This document shows, in pieces, positions 41,350 to 51,000 of a stretch of DNA of 64,000 bases. The stretch lies in contig JBOHUG010000009.1 in the NCBI GenBank assembly GCA_050734135.1, positions 1 through 64,000 of the forward strand. Reading direction: 5' to 3'. The position numbers and the translations under genes are program-made. Source of the stretch: Bog-877 sp050734135 (GTDB lineage: Bacteria; Chloroflexota; Dormibacteria; Aeolococcales; Bog-877). Each line of letters starts with the position of its first letter. Positions within the stretch are counted from its first letter, which is position 1. The notes beneath the pieces are model-generated. The model worked only from the letters and a program-made list of their open reading frames with translations. It was not told where the DNA came from and did not search any database.

Positions 41350-42851
41350 TCCTTGCCTTCCTGGCGGGCGTTGAGGACGCTGATCTGGCGAAATAGGGCC
41401 GGAGCGCAGCCATGGGAGACGGGGGCCACCTGGCCGGGCTCACCCTTGCCGCAGTTGAAGGCCCCGTGCAGCCGCCAGGAGGATGGCCCGCCGACTGCCT
41501 CCAACCGGCCCCAGAAGTCCGGGGTGCGGGACTGATAGGCGACGTCGCGCAGCTGTCCCGCCAGCTGGCCCTTGTGGATTCGATAGAAGCGTTGGCCGGT
41601 GAACTGGAAGTTGTAGCGCTGCTGGTCAATCGACCAGGACTTGTCACCGAGGATGTAGATCCCCTCCTCCACCCCGCTCAGGAGCTGGGCCAGGGTGGTG
41701 TCCTGATCGGGATCCGGCTGCAGTGAGACGTTGGGCATCCGCTGCAGCGGTAGGTGGGACCAACTGTCCGCGTAGGCACACCCATTGGAGCGGGGCAGTT
41801 GGAACTTGTGGGCCATCTGCCGGTTCAGCTGGTAGCCAACCAGGATCCCGTCCTTGATGATGTCCCAGCGTTGGGTGGCCACCCCCTCGTCATCGAAGCC
41901 AACGGTGGCCAGACCATGAGACTCAAGCCGATCTCCGGTCACGTGCATCCGCGGGGAGCCGTAGCGGAGGCTGCCGACCTGGTCCGGCGTGGCAAAGGTG
42001 GTTCCCGCGTAATTGGCCTCATAGCCGAGGGCTCGGTCGAGTTCGGTGCCATGTGCCACTGACTCGTGGAGCGTCAACCACAAGTTGGAGGGGTCGATGA
42101 CCAGGTCATAGCTTCCTGGGTCAACCGACGGGGCGGCCAGCTTCTCCTCCAGCCAACCCACCATCTCCACCGCCTCCTCAGGGAATCCATGGGCCTCGAC
42201 GTACTCCCAGCCGCGTCCAACCGGTCGGGCGGTAGAGCGCATGGTCTCGATCAGGCCAGAGCCTCGCTCGTCGACCAGCCCGGCCGTGAGCACCGGGTTC
42301 AGGCGGACCCGCTGCTGGGTGACTCGGGAACCCTCGGTGCTGACGAAGAAGCGGTTCTCCTGTACCTGCAGGCAATAGAAATCTGCGAATTTGGCTCCCG
42401 CCGCCAGAGAGCGAGCGGTCGCGTCCAACATGAACTCGACTTTGCGCTCAGCTGGGACGTCGAAGGGGTTCAGCTCCACCTCCCCGATCCAGGTTGCCTG
42501 GTGGGGCGGCTCGGGCGCCAGCTCCACCTGCTCCTGGAGAAGGGGCCGGAGCAGGCGGGCCATCTCCGCAGCCGCCAGCACCGATCTGGTCACCCCCTCC
42601 TCGGTCATGTCACTGGAGGCGGCGAAGCCCCAGGACCCGTCCACCACGAGCCTCACCCCGAATCCCTGGGGCTCCGACTCGCTAAGCGAGATCAGGTCGT
42701 GCTCCCGGACGTGAACTCCCTGGATTCGATCACGGTGAATCCGGATATCCCCGTAGCCAACGCCCGGAACCCTGGAGATGGCGGCGAGGGCGGCGTCGGC
42801 CAACCGATCGAGGGGTAGCCGCAGGAAGCCCGGATCGATCTCCGACATCAT
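41346..42851 (-). CDS. tldD: TldD-family metalloprotease
   Basis: A 501-aa zinc protease subunit. The metal-binding motif is LHESVAHGTELDRALGYE (HExxxH with a downstream Glu). The N-terminal GDIRIHRDRIQGVHVREHDL and the C-terminal GCAPALFRQISVLN-type end fit the family. With TldE it should form a heterodimer that trims unfolded small peptides or ribosomally made modified peptides. No peptide-modification cluster is seen here, so the role is probably general. Confidence 0.92.
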   Translation of the reverse strand: MMSEIDPGFLRLPLDRLADAALAAISRVPGVGYGDIRIHRDRIQGVHVREHDLISLSESEPQGFGVRLVVDGSWGFAASSDMTEEGVTRSVLAAAEMARLLRPLLQEQVELAPEPPHQATWIGEVELNPFDVPAERKVEFMLDATARSLAAGAKFADFYCLQVQENRFFVSTEGSRVTQQRVRLNPVLTAGLVDERGSGLIETMRSTARPVGRGWEYVEAHGFPEEAVEMVGWLEEKLAAPSVDPGSYDLVIDPSNLWLTLHESVAHGTELDRALGYEANYAGTTFATPDQVGSLRYGSPRMHVTGDRLESHGLATVGFDDEGVATQRWDIIKDGILVGYQLNRQMAHKFQLPRSNGCAYADSWSHLPLQRMPNVSLQPDPDQDTTLAQLLSGVEEGIYILGDKSWSIDQQRYNFQFTGQRFYRIHKGQLAGQLRDVAYQSRTPDFWGRLEAVGGPSSWRLHGAFNCGKGEPGQVAPVSHGCAPALFRQISVLNARQEGKE

Positions 42852-42962
42852 TTCTCCACGGCCTCGGTTGATGCTTTAACCGCCTCGCGGCTGTCCCCAG
42901 AGGCGTCAGGACCGTGCCGAGTCTAGCGACCGAGCCCAGCGTTGCTCGCCTGACGGGTTCCG

Positions 42963-43023
42963 TCCCTCACGCAGAAGACCCCGGGCACCAGGACCGCAGT
43001 GGCCCGGTACCCGGGGTGAGGGA
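42963..43023 (-). terminator. Compound hairpin downstream of the large Ig-like gene
   Basis: TCCCTCAC (42963-42970) pairs with GTGAGGGA (43016-43023), and CCCCGGG/CCCGGGG and GGGCAC/GTGGCCC pairings lie inside. It lies just after the stop of the minus-strand gene 43044-45917. It has no T-run, so termination is inferred from position. Confidence 0.45.
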
Positions 43024-43043
43024 TCGTCCGAGTCGTTACTACT

Positions 43044-45917
43044 TCAGTCGGCGCGGGTCCGGAATACCCGGCGTCCGAGGATCAAGAGCAGTCCGCCGAA
43101 GAGCATGGCGAGTGCGCCCGCCAGGCCCGGTCCGAAGAGGTCAGCCCCGGTGATCGGGGTGGTGGTGCTGGCGGCCAGCACTCCGCCTCCGGGGGTGCTG
43201 GTGACGGCCACCGGCTCTCCGCACTGATTGGTGACGGGCACGTTGTAGGCGTCCCCGCTGAAGCTGACGTTCCAGTAGTAGGTGCCAGCCGCCGTCGACT
43301 TGTAGCCGCTCGAGGGCACCGCCGCGTTGTAGGTGTAGGTGCCAGTGGCAGTGTCGAAAGTAGAGGTCGTGGTGATAGCACCGAAGTCGCTAACGACAGT
43401 GTTCGTCGCGGGTGCGGCTCCCACGGTGGATGGGCAGCTCGAGACCAACTCGAAGCTGACCGAATCGGTGGCCGGATCGCTGGCGGCCTCGACGGCCCAG
43501 GTCACAGTGGCGGTGTCGGTGAGGGTCGCTCCGATCGCACCTCCTGACGAGGGCGAGGTAGCAACGCTCGCAGTGTTCTGGGTGATGACGGTCAGCTCCC
43601 CACAGCCTGCCGTCACGTTGTTGTCGAAGTTATAGCCTGGTTCCGAGTACTCGGCTTCCCAGAAGTAGTCGCCAGGAAGGAGCGCCTGATGCAAATCCGC
43701 TGTAAGCGTCGCCTCATATTGACCACTCACGTCGTAAAGCTGCGCCCATGAAGAAAGCGCCATGTCCCCGCCCGTGCCCCATTGACACGCGTTCGGGTCG
43801 CTGGCCGCAACGGGACCGAAGAGCTGGAACGCGACCCCGCCGTTGTACCCGCCCGGGTTCGGGTTGGGGTAGAAGTTGGAGAGGATCGCGGTGTCGCTAA
43901 CCGTAGTGTTCGCCGAAGTGACGATAGATGGGTCCTGGACTGTCGCGATCGTGGGGCAGTAGTTGGTGACCCAGACCACCTCTGCTCCGCACGAACTGCT
44001 GACCGATTGGTTGTCCGCGTTGCCCAAGTAGTTGTCCACCCAGTAGTACTCACCCGGAGAGAGAACTCTGACGGGGGCGGAGAAGGCATCGCCACTGGAG
44101 TTGATCGACCTGGTGGAGCTTGTGCCTACCAAGCCGGAGCAGTGGCCACCGATGTCGTTGCTGTAGAGGCTGAATGTGACCTGACTGTTGTCCGCGTTAT
44201 AGCCGCCGGTGATCTCCGCCTCGTCGGTGATCGAGCTTCCCTCGACCGCGTGGTTGTTGTTGAGGGTTGTGATCGCGGGAGTGGACTTGACAACATCGAC
44301 TGCCTCAGACCCGCATTGGCTGTCGTTCTTACTGTCGTTGCTGTCTCCGGAGTATGTCGCCGTCCAATCGTAATGACCCACGCTGAGCACTTGGTACGAA
44401 CTGGAGGTCGCGGTGGAGTACGGCTGACCGACGGTCAACGGATCGCTTAGGTCTGAGAAAACCAGACCACTCTGGCAGCTCGCAACCCACTGGTTGTTTT
44501 GCTGGTACAGATGGAAGTCCACCGTGCCGGACGCCGAGTTGAGAGTGCCATTGGTCGAATTGGTGACGTTCGCGGTGTCGGCGATTCTGCTGCCGACGGG
44601 CACCTCAGTGGTGCCGCTTGACGTGACCGTGGTGATTGCCGGCGCGGCCTTGCAAACCGTGAGCGGCTCGCTGCCACACGGCGAGGTGGCTCCGCTGTTG
44701 TACGTGTCCCCGGAATAGGTAGCGGTCCATTCCCAGGTGCCCGCCTGATTCACGATGTAGGCTCCGGATGACGCCTGACCGCTCACCAGCGCGACCCCGC
44801 CGCTGCTGTACACCGGAGCTCCGCTGCACGAGGCATTGTCGTAAAGATTGAAAACCACCGTGCCGGTGGGATGGTAGTCGTTGAACACGGTCGCTGTGTC
44901 AGACACGCTGGCACCGTATTGGACCGAGCCTCTGATCAGAGCTGGCACCGCCGAGATGGCGGTGGTCAGTCCGTCCGCCGACTTCACACTGAGCGGCTCG
45001 CTGCCACAGTTGGTCCAGAACGGCTGGATCGAGGGCCAGTTGCTGCCGACATTCACCGTGGCCTCGGCTGCCCACTCGTACGGGCCGGCAGCCGTGGCCG
45101 TGTAGGCATTGGTCGGTGTCGCCGCGGTGCCGGTTCCAGAGAGTGCCTCCGCCCGGCTGGCATATACTGGTGTTCCGGTACAGCTGGTCCCTTGGTAAAG
45201 GAAGAACGTGACGCTTCCCGACGCTCTGGAGTCGTCGGCGAGCAGGGTTGCGTAGTTGGAGACAAACGCGCTGTCACCAACGCTGGTGCCCACCGAGGCG
45301 GAACTCGGGTTGGCCTGCGTGGTGATACCCAGGGTGGGCAGCTGCATCTTCACCGTGACCGGCTCGCTGTTACAGCCGCTTTCCTGCTGGAGTGTTTCCT
45401 GGCCGTCGGTGTAGACGGCGACCCAGTAATAGTTTGTTCCATTCGCAGCGTTGGTGGGAACCTGGAAACCGGTGTTCGGAACGGTCGTGCCCAGAGAGGA
45501 AAGGCTCTCTGTAAGCGGCCCTCGGCTCTCACCTGTATCGGTATCGGTCACCGGTACCGTGTAGCTGGCGAGTGATCCCAGGCCCGAGTAGTTGAAGTTG
45601 TGGCAGCTCTGAGGCGCGGACCCCGGATACAGGAAGAACTCCAGGGTGCCACTCTGGACGTACTCGAAAGAGCTTGTCAAGGTGGCGGTGTCGTAGATGA
45701 ACTGCCCGGGGGTCGCCTGCTGGCTAGCGGCGCCAGCGGAGCCCGCGGTGACGCTGGTGAGTGTTGAGGTGGTAATCGTGTAGTCACTGGCCTGCCAGGC
45801 CAGGACGGTTGTGGCTGTGAGCGAGGCTGCCAGGGCGACGATGCCAGCAGTCCCGGTCAGGGCCATGCCCTTGCCAAGGCGATCGAGCAAATGGCGCCAA
45901 TGTTTAGTTCGGGTCAC
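43044..45917 (-). CDS. Secreted surface protein with seven Ig-like repeats and sortase-like tail
   Basis: 957 aa. A signal peptide (hydrophobic core GIVALAASLTATTVLA) is followed by seven repeats of about 90-125 aa, roughly at 70-190, 205-312, 330-421, 437-542, 556-650, 665-777 and 790-905. Each repeat has a 'D(T/S)A' strand, an F-x-LY strand followed by Cys, an aromatic 'Y-x-W-x-A-x-Y-x-G-D' strand and a closing CG-S-E-P-L-x-V. The two Cys per repeat suggest one disulfide each. The C-terminus has TPITG (920-924), a membrane helix and RR, like an LPxTG sorting signal. The function is probably adhesive or structural. GTG start with AGGAGG upstream. Confidence 0.8.
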   Translation of the reverse strand: MTRTKHWRHLLDRLGKGMALTGTAGIVALAASLTATTVLAWQASDYTITTSTLTSVTAGSAGAASQQATPGQFIYDTATLTSSFEYVQSGTLEFFLYPGSAPQSCHNFNYSGLGSLASYTVPVTDTDTGESRGPLTESLSSLGTTVPNTGFQVPTNAANGTNYYWVAVYTDGQETLQQESGCNSEPVTVKMQLPTLGITTQANPSSASVGTSVGDSAFVSNYATLLADDSRASGSVTFFLYQGTSCTGTPVYASRAEALSGTGTAATPTNAYTATAAGPYEWAAEATVNVGSNWPSIQPFWTNCGSEPLSVKSADGLTTAISAVPALIRGSVQYGASVSDTATVFNDYHPTGTVVFNLYDNASCSGAPVYSSGGVALVSGQASSGAYIVNQAGTWEWTATYSGDTYNSGATSPCGSEPLTVCKAAPAITTVTSSGTTEVPVGSRIADTANVTNSTNGTLNSASGTVDFHLYQQNNQWVASCQSGLVFSDLSDPLTVGQPYSTATSSSYQVLSVGHYDWTATYSGDSNDSKNDSQCGSEAVDVVKSTPAITTLNNNHAVEGSSITDEAEITGGYNADNSQVTFSLYSNDIGGHCSGLVGTSSTRSINSSGDAFSAPVRVLSPGEYYWVDNYLGNADNQSVSSSCGAEVVWVTNYCPTIATVQDPSIVTSANTTVSDTAILSNFYPNPNPGGYNGGVAFQLFGPVAASDPNACQWGTGGDMALSSWAQLYDVSGQYEATLTADLHQALLPGDYFWEAEYSEPGYNFDNNVTAGCGELTVITQNTASVATSPSSGGAIGATLTDTATVTWAVEAASDPATDSVSFELVSSCPSTVGAAPATNTVVSDFGAITTTSTFDTATGTYTYNAAVPSSGYKSTAAGTYYWNVSFSGDAYNVPVTNQCGEPVAVTSTPGGGVLAASTTTPITGADLFGPGLAGALAMLFGGLLLILGRRVFRTRAD

Positions 45918-46374
45918 GCGAAACCTCCTGAACGCCGAGAAAACTGATGAATCCGAATAACCGAGGGTTGCCGCGACCGCGGACTCAGGCCGGGGCCGGC
46001 TCGGCCGTCAATCGAAAAGGGCTGCGCCTGGAACCCCTGGTCCCGACCGGCGCTCGAACGGAGTGTGTCCCCCCCACCTGGGGATCGCTCCAACGTGCCT
46101 CTCCATGTCCAGTCCTTCGACCATCCCGCGGCGCGGGAGCAACTGTCGAAGGGACCTGCTCCGGCTGATTAGAGCACTACCGTTACAGGCCGTGTGGGCA
46201 CGGAGACATGACCTTCACAGACCGTAACCGGCACGTCACAAGATCGTCAGACGCGCAACTCCTGGACTGCAGATTCCAACTGGAGTCACGCAGCGGACCC
46301 CGACCTGCCTCCGCCGACCCGGCTCCGGCTGGGGGCTTCTGGCCCCCAGCCGGGCGGATCACATGAAGTTCGGC
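45918..46374. other. Intergenic region between the two Ig-like genes
   Basis: No gene is seen in about 460 bases. The part next to 45917 carries the ribosome site (AGGAGG) and presumably the promoter of the large gene. The part next to 46375 holds a terminator-like hairpin. No known riboswitch pattern is recognised. Confidence 0.4.
46325..46353 (-). terminator. Hairpin downstream of the small Ig-like gene
   Basis: A perfect 12-bp stem (CCGGCTGGGGGC 46325-46336 with its complement 46342-46353) and a 5-nt loop, 22 bases after the stop codon of the minus-strand gene. There is no T-run on the downstream side. Confidence 0.5.
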
Positions 46375-47385
46375 CTAGAGCGTGACGCGGCGGTAGAGAC
46401 GGGCTCCCCCAAAGACTGACAAGGCGCCCAGGAGAACCGCCAGGCCACCGAGAAGTCCTAGACCACCCAGCCCCGACCCGGTGGTGGGGGTTGTGGTACT
46501 GGCGGCCAGCACTCCGCCTCCTGGGGTGCTGCCGATCGTGATGGTGACCGGCTCGCCGCAGAAGACCTCACTGCTGAGGTTGTTGGGATCGTTCACGGCA
46601 TTGAACTGAACCTGCCACAGATAGGTGCCTGCCACAGTGGGCGAGTCACTCCCGTTGGAGGTTGCCGTCCAGGGACTCGAGGTGCCCACGAGCGCGGAAG
46701 CTCCGAAATCCTTGATGAGAGTGCCGTCAGTGCAACTGGCGGGGTCGCTGGAGTCCGCCAGGTAGAGCGAGAACGTCACGGTGTCGGTGGATGCGGGATC
46801 CGCGATCCCTGTGACCTGGGAGCTGTCGGTGAGAGACGTCCCCGGGGCGCCGGTCGCCGGCAACGGGACCGTCGTGACCATCCCCCGGTCGCTGACGTTG
46901 ACGGGTTCACTACCACAGATGCTGCTGTCGTCGATCCCATGAACGGGAACGGAGAAGCTAGCCTGCCACTGGTACGTCGATCCACCCGCGACCGTCGTGG
47001 GAATCGTGTAAACACCACTCGTTATCGTTCCCGTGGAGGTCGCGCCTGTACCCACATAGTTACTCGAACTGGTGAAGACCTCGGTGCCCGCCTGGCAAGT
47101 GGAGTTCGGGTAAAGGTTAAAAATCACGGTGCCATTGGGAACCGAGGGGAAGGTGTCCAGGAGATCGATCACCGCGGTGTCATGAATCGACTGCCCGGCC
47201 GTGGCATCCGCCGTCTGAGTAGACCCGGTGTACGTCACGGTACTAACCGAGAAACAGGAAGCGCTCACCGGCAAGGCGCCAGCCATGGCCACCAAGCCAA
47301 ACACGCCAAAACCGGCGGCGACGGCGAGGCGTCCCACCGGGCGGCGCGGCAGCAGCCGCGCGATCTTCGGTCCAACCATCTGCAT
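46375..47385 (-). CDS. Secreted surface protein with two Ig-like repeats and sortase-like tail
   Basis: 336 aa and clearly a smaller paralogue of its neighbour. It has a signal peptide (FGVFGLVAMAGALPVSAS), two repeats (about 55-165 and 180-285) with the same FNLY...C and CGSEPVNV / CGEPVTI landmarks, and the same tail TPGGGVLAASTTTPTTG followed by a membrane helix and basic end. The start is ATG 47385, or ATG 47379 two codons on, which sits at a better distance from GGGAGG. Confidence 0.8.
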   Translation of the reverse strand: MQMVGPKIARLLPRRPVGRLAVAAGFGVFGLVAMAGALPVSASCFSVSTVTYTGSTQTADATAGQSIHDTAVIDLLDTFPSVPNGTVIFNLYPNSTCQAGTEVFTSSSNYVGTGATSTGTITSGVYTIPTTVAGGSTYQWQASFSVPVHGIDDSSICGSEPVNVSDRGMVTTVPLPATGAPGTSLTDSSQVTGIADPASTDTVTFSLYLADSSDPASCTDGTLIKDFGASALVGTSSPWTATSNGSDSPTVAGTYLWQVQFNAVNDPNNLSSEVFCGEPVTITIGSTPGGGVLAASTTTPTTGSGLGGLGLLGGLAVLLGALSVFGGARLYRRVTL

Positions 47386-47700
47386 CGACCTCCCATCAGC
47401 CGGTTTGCCGGCTGCGCTTCATTGGGGCTCCCGCCCTGCGTCAATCCCTGCTGAGTTGGCGGAAACCGAGGCGGTCCCGTTCATCCCAGCGCCCACCAGC
47501 GACTCCAAAGCCCGTACCGGCCCGGCCGACACTTGGGGAGTTGCTTCTGGTAGGAGGGTACTTTACTAGTTCCGTTGCACGGGATGGCGGATCAGTAACG
47601 GCGCCTGACCTAGTGTTACCGGGTCGCTACAAAAAAGTCACTTGCGAGGTCGGCTACGGGCCCGTCTCGCCTCGGGGACGGGCTGTTAGGATCAGCCGCC
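47386..47700. other. Intergenic region, divergent promoters expected
   Basis: About 315 bases between the divergent small Ig-like gene and the M16 peptidase. It holds the GGGAGG ribosome site of the former and a short hairpin (GCCCGTC/GACGGGC near 47660-47685) upstream of the latter. I recognise nothing else. Confidence 0.4.
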
Positions 47701-49011
47701 GTGACCAAGCGCTCAGCCCCAATAGGGCCTCGACTGCGCCGTCAGCGGTTGCAGAACGGCCTCGATGTCGTCCTCAGTTCAGAGCGCAACTCACCCACAG
47801 TCGCCGTGGGAATGTACTACCGCACCGGCTTCCGGTTGGAGGAGGAGGGCCGTACGGGGTTCGCCCACCTCTTCGAGCACCTCATGTTCCAGGGCACGGC
47901 CAAGGTTCCCAAGGCCGACTTCGGACAGCTCATCACGGGGGCGGGGGGAGTCCTCAACGGCTCGACCCGACACGACTACACCAACTATTTCGAGATCCTG
48001 CCCGCTTCGGCGCTGGAGATGGCCTGCTTCATCGAAGCCGACCGGATGCAGAACCTGGAGATCAACCCCGAGACCCTGCAGAACCAGATCGACGTTGTCA
48101 AAGAAGAGGTTCGGGTCAACGTTCTAAACCGTCCCTATGGCGGCTTCTCTTGGCTGTGGCTTTCCCAGTACGCCTTCTCGACCTACCCCAACGCCCACAA
48201 CTTCTACGGTGAGTTCCGTGATCTGGAAGCCGCCACCGTGGCCGATGCCCGGTCGTTCTACGAGATCTGGTACGGACCCGGCAACGCCACCTTGGTTCTG
48301 GTTGGTGACTTCGCTGAGGAGCCAGCGCTCGAACTCGTCGAGCGGTACTTCGGGACGGTCCCTGCTCGGCCGGCCCCTCCGGTCCCCGAAATGACCGAAC
48401 CTCGCCCCAGCGCCCGCACCGAGCACGAGCGGTCAGATCCACTTGCCCCCAACCCGCGGGTTGCGGTGGGCTACCGGACGGCTCCCTTCGGCAACCCCGA
48501 CCACCTGCCCCTGGTGCTGGCCGCCCGGATCCTTACCGACGGCCGCTCGTCGCGGTTACAGCGCCGGCTGATCCGAGAACGCGAAGTCGTGCTCCAGGTG
48601 GACGGAGGGCCCCATTTCCCGATCGGGGACGCCTTCGAGTTCAAGGGACCGGCGCTGTTCACTTTCGAGGCCACCCCTCGCCCTGGGGTCAGCACCTCAC
48701 AAGTGGTCACCGCGATTGACGAGGAGCTGGCCCACATGGCCGAACAGGGACCCTCCCCCGACGAACTTCTCCGAGCCAAACGGCGAGAACTGGGTTCGTA
48801 CCATGCCAGCACCGACAGCCGTCTCGGGCGGATGCGCGAACTGGGCGTGCTGGCGTCAGTCCACGACCAGCCCGAGCTGGCCGACGAGCTGCCGCAGCGC
48901 TACCACGAGATCACCGCCGCCCAAGTCGAGACCGCGGTCGCCCGGTGGCTCCGTCCGGAACACTCCACTGTGCTCCATTGGGTGCCTAGCGGCGAGGAGG
49001 CTCGGTCCTGA
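47701..49011 (+). CDS. M16-family zinc peptidase, catalytic subunit
   Basis: A 436-aa pitrilysin-type peptidase with the inverted zinc motif FAHLFEHLMFQGT (HxxEH) and the distal acidic helix VVKEEVRVNV. It includes the second M16 domain (VAVGYRTAPFGNPDHLPLVL). The start is GTG 47701. It is followed by an M16 protein without the zinc motif, the usual alpha/beta pair (mitochondrial processing peptidase-like heterodimer). There is no signal peptide, so it is probably cytoplasmic. Confidence 0.92.
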   Translation: MTKRSAPIGPRLRRQRLQNGLDVVLSSERNSPTVAVGMYYRTGFRLEEEGRTGFAHLFEHLMFQGTAKVPKADFGQLITGAGGVLNGSTRHDYTNYFEILPASALEMACFIEADRMQNLEINPETLQNQIDVVKEEVRVNVLNRPYGGFSWLWLSQYAFSTYPNAHNFYGEFRDLEAATVADARSFYEIWYGPGNATLVLVGDFAEEPALELVERYFGTVPARPAPPVPEMTEPRPSARTEHERSDPLAPNPRVAVGYRTAPFGNPDHLPLVLAARILTDGRSSRLQRRLIREREVVLQVDGGPHFPIGDAFEFKGPALFTFEATPRPGVSTSQVVTAIDEELAHMAEQGPSPDELLRAKRRELGSYHASTDSRLGRMRELGVLASVHDQPELADELPQRYHEITAAQVETAVARWLRPEHSTVLHWVPSGEEARS

Positions 49012-49052
49012 CCCGTCCAAGCCGGTCCTCAGAGCTGGACGCCGACATCCCT

Positions 49053-50495
49053 TTGCCGGGTCCGGTGCCACGGCTGCGCATTCGCCGACCCATCGAGGCC
49101 CGACTTGACAACGGGCTGGATGCCATGGTGGTGGCTCGGCCCAGCGTGCCCAGAGTAGAGGTGCGCTTGACGGTTCCGGCCGGCGCCGCCATTGGATCCA
49201 GCGCCGCGGCCAGCGAATTGCTGCGGTCGGGAATCCTACTGGGCACCAACGAGCTCAATCAGGAGGAGGTCTCCGAGTCGATCCAGCGACTGGGTGGCTC
49301 GCTCCAGGTCCAGCAGGACCACGATCGAATGCACATCTCGGCCTCGTCCCTAGCGGAAGCCGAGGAGGAGCTCTATCACCTCATCTACACGATCACCACC
49401 CAGCCTCACTTCCCTGCTGAAGAGCTGGAGACGGAGCGGGTCAAGCTGATTGAGGGACTGCGGATCGCTCGGGCGACCCCCCAAGTTCTGGCCGGGGAGC
49501 GACTCCAACACCTGATCTACCGCGACCACCCCTATGGCCGGGCGGAGCCATCCGACTCGCTGATTCGCAAGACCACCCGTCAGCAGCTCCAGAACCTGCA
49601 CCGAGCGACCTTCCTTCCGAGCGCAAGCCAGATCACCGTGGTCGGTGACGTCGAGCCTCGACGGACCGTGGCCCGGTTGGAGCGCGCCTTCGGGCAGTGG
49701 TCGGGGCCTCGGCGCGCGGTGAGAGCAGGTCCGGTACAGCCGCAGCGGATGGCGACGGTGAACTTCATCGACCGGCCGGATTCGGTGCAGACGGTAATCA
49801 TGGTCGGCAGCAGCGGCCCGCCGGTCGGTCACCCCGATCAGATCCCGTTGGCTCTAGCATCGGCGATCTTGGGGGGCAGCTTCAGTTCCCGTCTCATGGC
49901 CAACCTGCGTGAGGACAAGGGCTACACCTACAGCCCCCACACTATGTCGGAGGCCCACCTCCGGGACAGCCTCGTCGGAGCCGAGCTTGACGTCCGCACG
50001 GAAGTCACCGCCGCCTCCTTCGTGGAGCTCGCCCACGAGCTGGGCCGGCTGGCCACTGTCGAGGTGGACCGAGAAGAGCTGGAGGAGAGTCGGAACTACC
50101 TCGCCGGGGTGCGAGTCATCTTTCTCCAGACCCAGGCGGGTCTGGCCAGTTCCCTTTCGCAGGTGCGCGGCCACGGCCTGGACCACCGCTATCTGGAGGG
50201 TTACTCGGACCGACTCCAGGCCGTCACCCCCGCCGAACTGCTCCGAGTTGCCGCCCGTTATCTGGCACCGGCCAAAATGACCACGGTCATGGTCGGAGAC
50301 GCCAGCCAGTCACTGCCGGCGCTGGAGGGAGTCACCGAGATCCGGATGAAGTCGCCCCGCCGATCCCCGGGAGGCGGGCGAAGGCCGACCGAACCAGCTA
50401 GCGGCGGCCGCTTGGGTGGGGACGGAGTACATCCCTACCCAGCCAGAGCAGCACGACCAGGATTCCGATCGCGCCGACCACCCCGAGCAGGGTGA
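49053..50495 (+). CDS. M16-family peptidase-like protein, non-catalytic subunit
   Basis: An approximately 480-aa M16 protein lacking HxxEH at the expected place (GAAIGSSAAASELLRSG). It keeps the typical later parts (LRIARATPQVLAGERLQHLIY, LREDKGYTYSPHTM, a glycine-rich AILGGSFSSRL). It should pair with the preceding active subunit. The start is TTG 49053 or GTG 49065; a stop at 48987-48989 rules out an earlier one. The last 45 or so residues (RSPGGGRRPTEP onward) are Arg/Pro-rich and run over the 3' end of the convergent membrane gene. Confidence 0.85.
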   Translation: MPGPVPRLRIRRPIEARLDNGLDAMVVARPSVPRVEVRLTVPAGAAIGSSAAASELLRSGILLGTNELNQEEVSESIQRLGGSLQVQQDHDRMHISASSLAEAEEELYHLIYTITTQPHFPAEELETERVKLIEGLRIARATPQVLAGERLQHLIYRDHPYGRAEPSDSLIRKTTRQQLQNLHRATFLPSASQITVVGDVEPRRTVARLERAFGQWSGPRRAVRAGPVQPQRMATVNFIDRPDSVQTVIMVGSSGPPVGHPDQIPLALASAILGGSFSSRLMANLREDKGYTYSPHTMSEAHLRDSLVGAELDVRTEVTAASFVELAHELGRLATVEVDREELEESRNYLAGVRVIFLQTQAGLASSLSQVRGHGLDHRYLEGYSDRLQAVTPAELLRVAARYLAPAKMTTVMVGDASQSLPALEGVTEIRMKSPRRSPGGGRRPTEPASGGRLGGDGVHPYPARAARPGFRSRRPPRAG

Positions 50496-51000
50496 GATCA
50501 AAACCACCCGAGACCGGAATAGCCGCGATCAGCGTCATCAGCAGTCCGGCAGCGCAACCGATGAGACAGAGCCCGACCAGCCACAGACCCCGGGAGACAC
50601 CCACCTCGGCGGACTCCTTAGCGGGAGGCTCCCGCTCGATTGACCAGAAGGCCAGCTCGGCCGCCGCCAGCAGCAGCGCGCCCAGGACCGGTGTCCACTG
50701 CGCTGGCCCCCCCAGCGCCAGGACGGCCCCTTCCGGAATCGCGACCGCCACCACCGCCGGCACGACCCACCCGGACCGGGGCAGCATCAGCGCCGCCAGC
50801 AGCGCGAGCACCCCGGCCACCTCGATCCCCAGCAGCAGGCTCTGGGGTAAGTGCGCCGAGCTGATCGCGGTCTCGGCCACGGCTGACCCGAGGCAGATCA
50901 GGGCAAGGGCCCCCGGGATCAGGCGACCGAGCGGCGGGCGAATCGCCGGTACTCCCTCGCCTGGGCCAATAGCGTCTCCAAAGCCATCTCGGGCAGCCAC
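50398..51000 (-). CDS. Membrane protein at the end of the MoxR/DUF58 operon
   Basis: Up to 200 aa with about five or six hydrophobic segments (ALALICLGSAVAETAIS, LLGIEVAGVLALLAALML, VVPAVVAVAIPEGAVLAL and others). No family is recognised. The start is uncertain: GTG 51000 lies inside DUF58, and an internal start nearer 50920 is possible. It overlaps the convergent M16 gene by about 98 bases. Confidence 0.55.
   Translation of the reverse strand: MAARDGFGDAIGPGEGVPAIRPPLGRLIPGALALICLGSAVAETAISSAHLPQSLLLGIEVAGVLALLAALMLPRSGWVVPAVVAVAIPEGAVLALGGPAQWTPVLGALLLAAAELAFWSIEREPPAKESAEVGVSRGLWLVGLCLIGCAAGLLMTLIAAIPVSGGFDLTLLGVVGAIGILVVLLWLGRDVLRPHPSGRR

Noticed and set aside
47386..47440. Possible cyclic-di-GMP riboswitch (CCGGCAAACCGGCT hairpin upstream of the small Ig-like gene)
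   Set aside because: Only one short hairpin is present; the conserved GACGCAAAGCC and GGGUUACCGAUGG landmarks are not matched.
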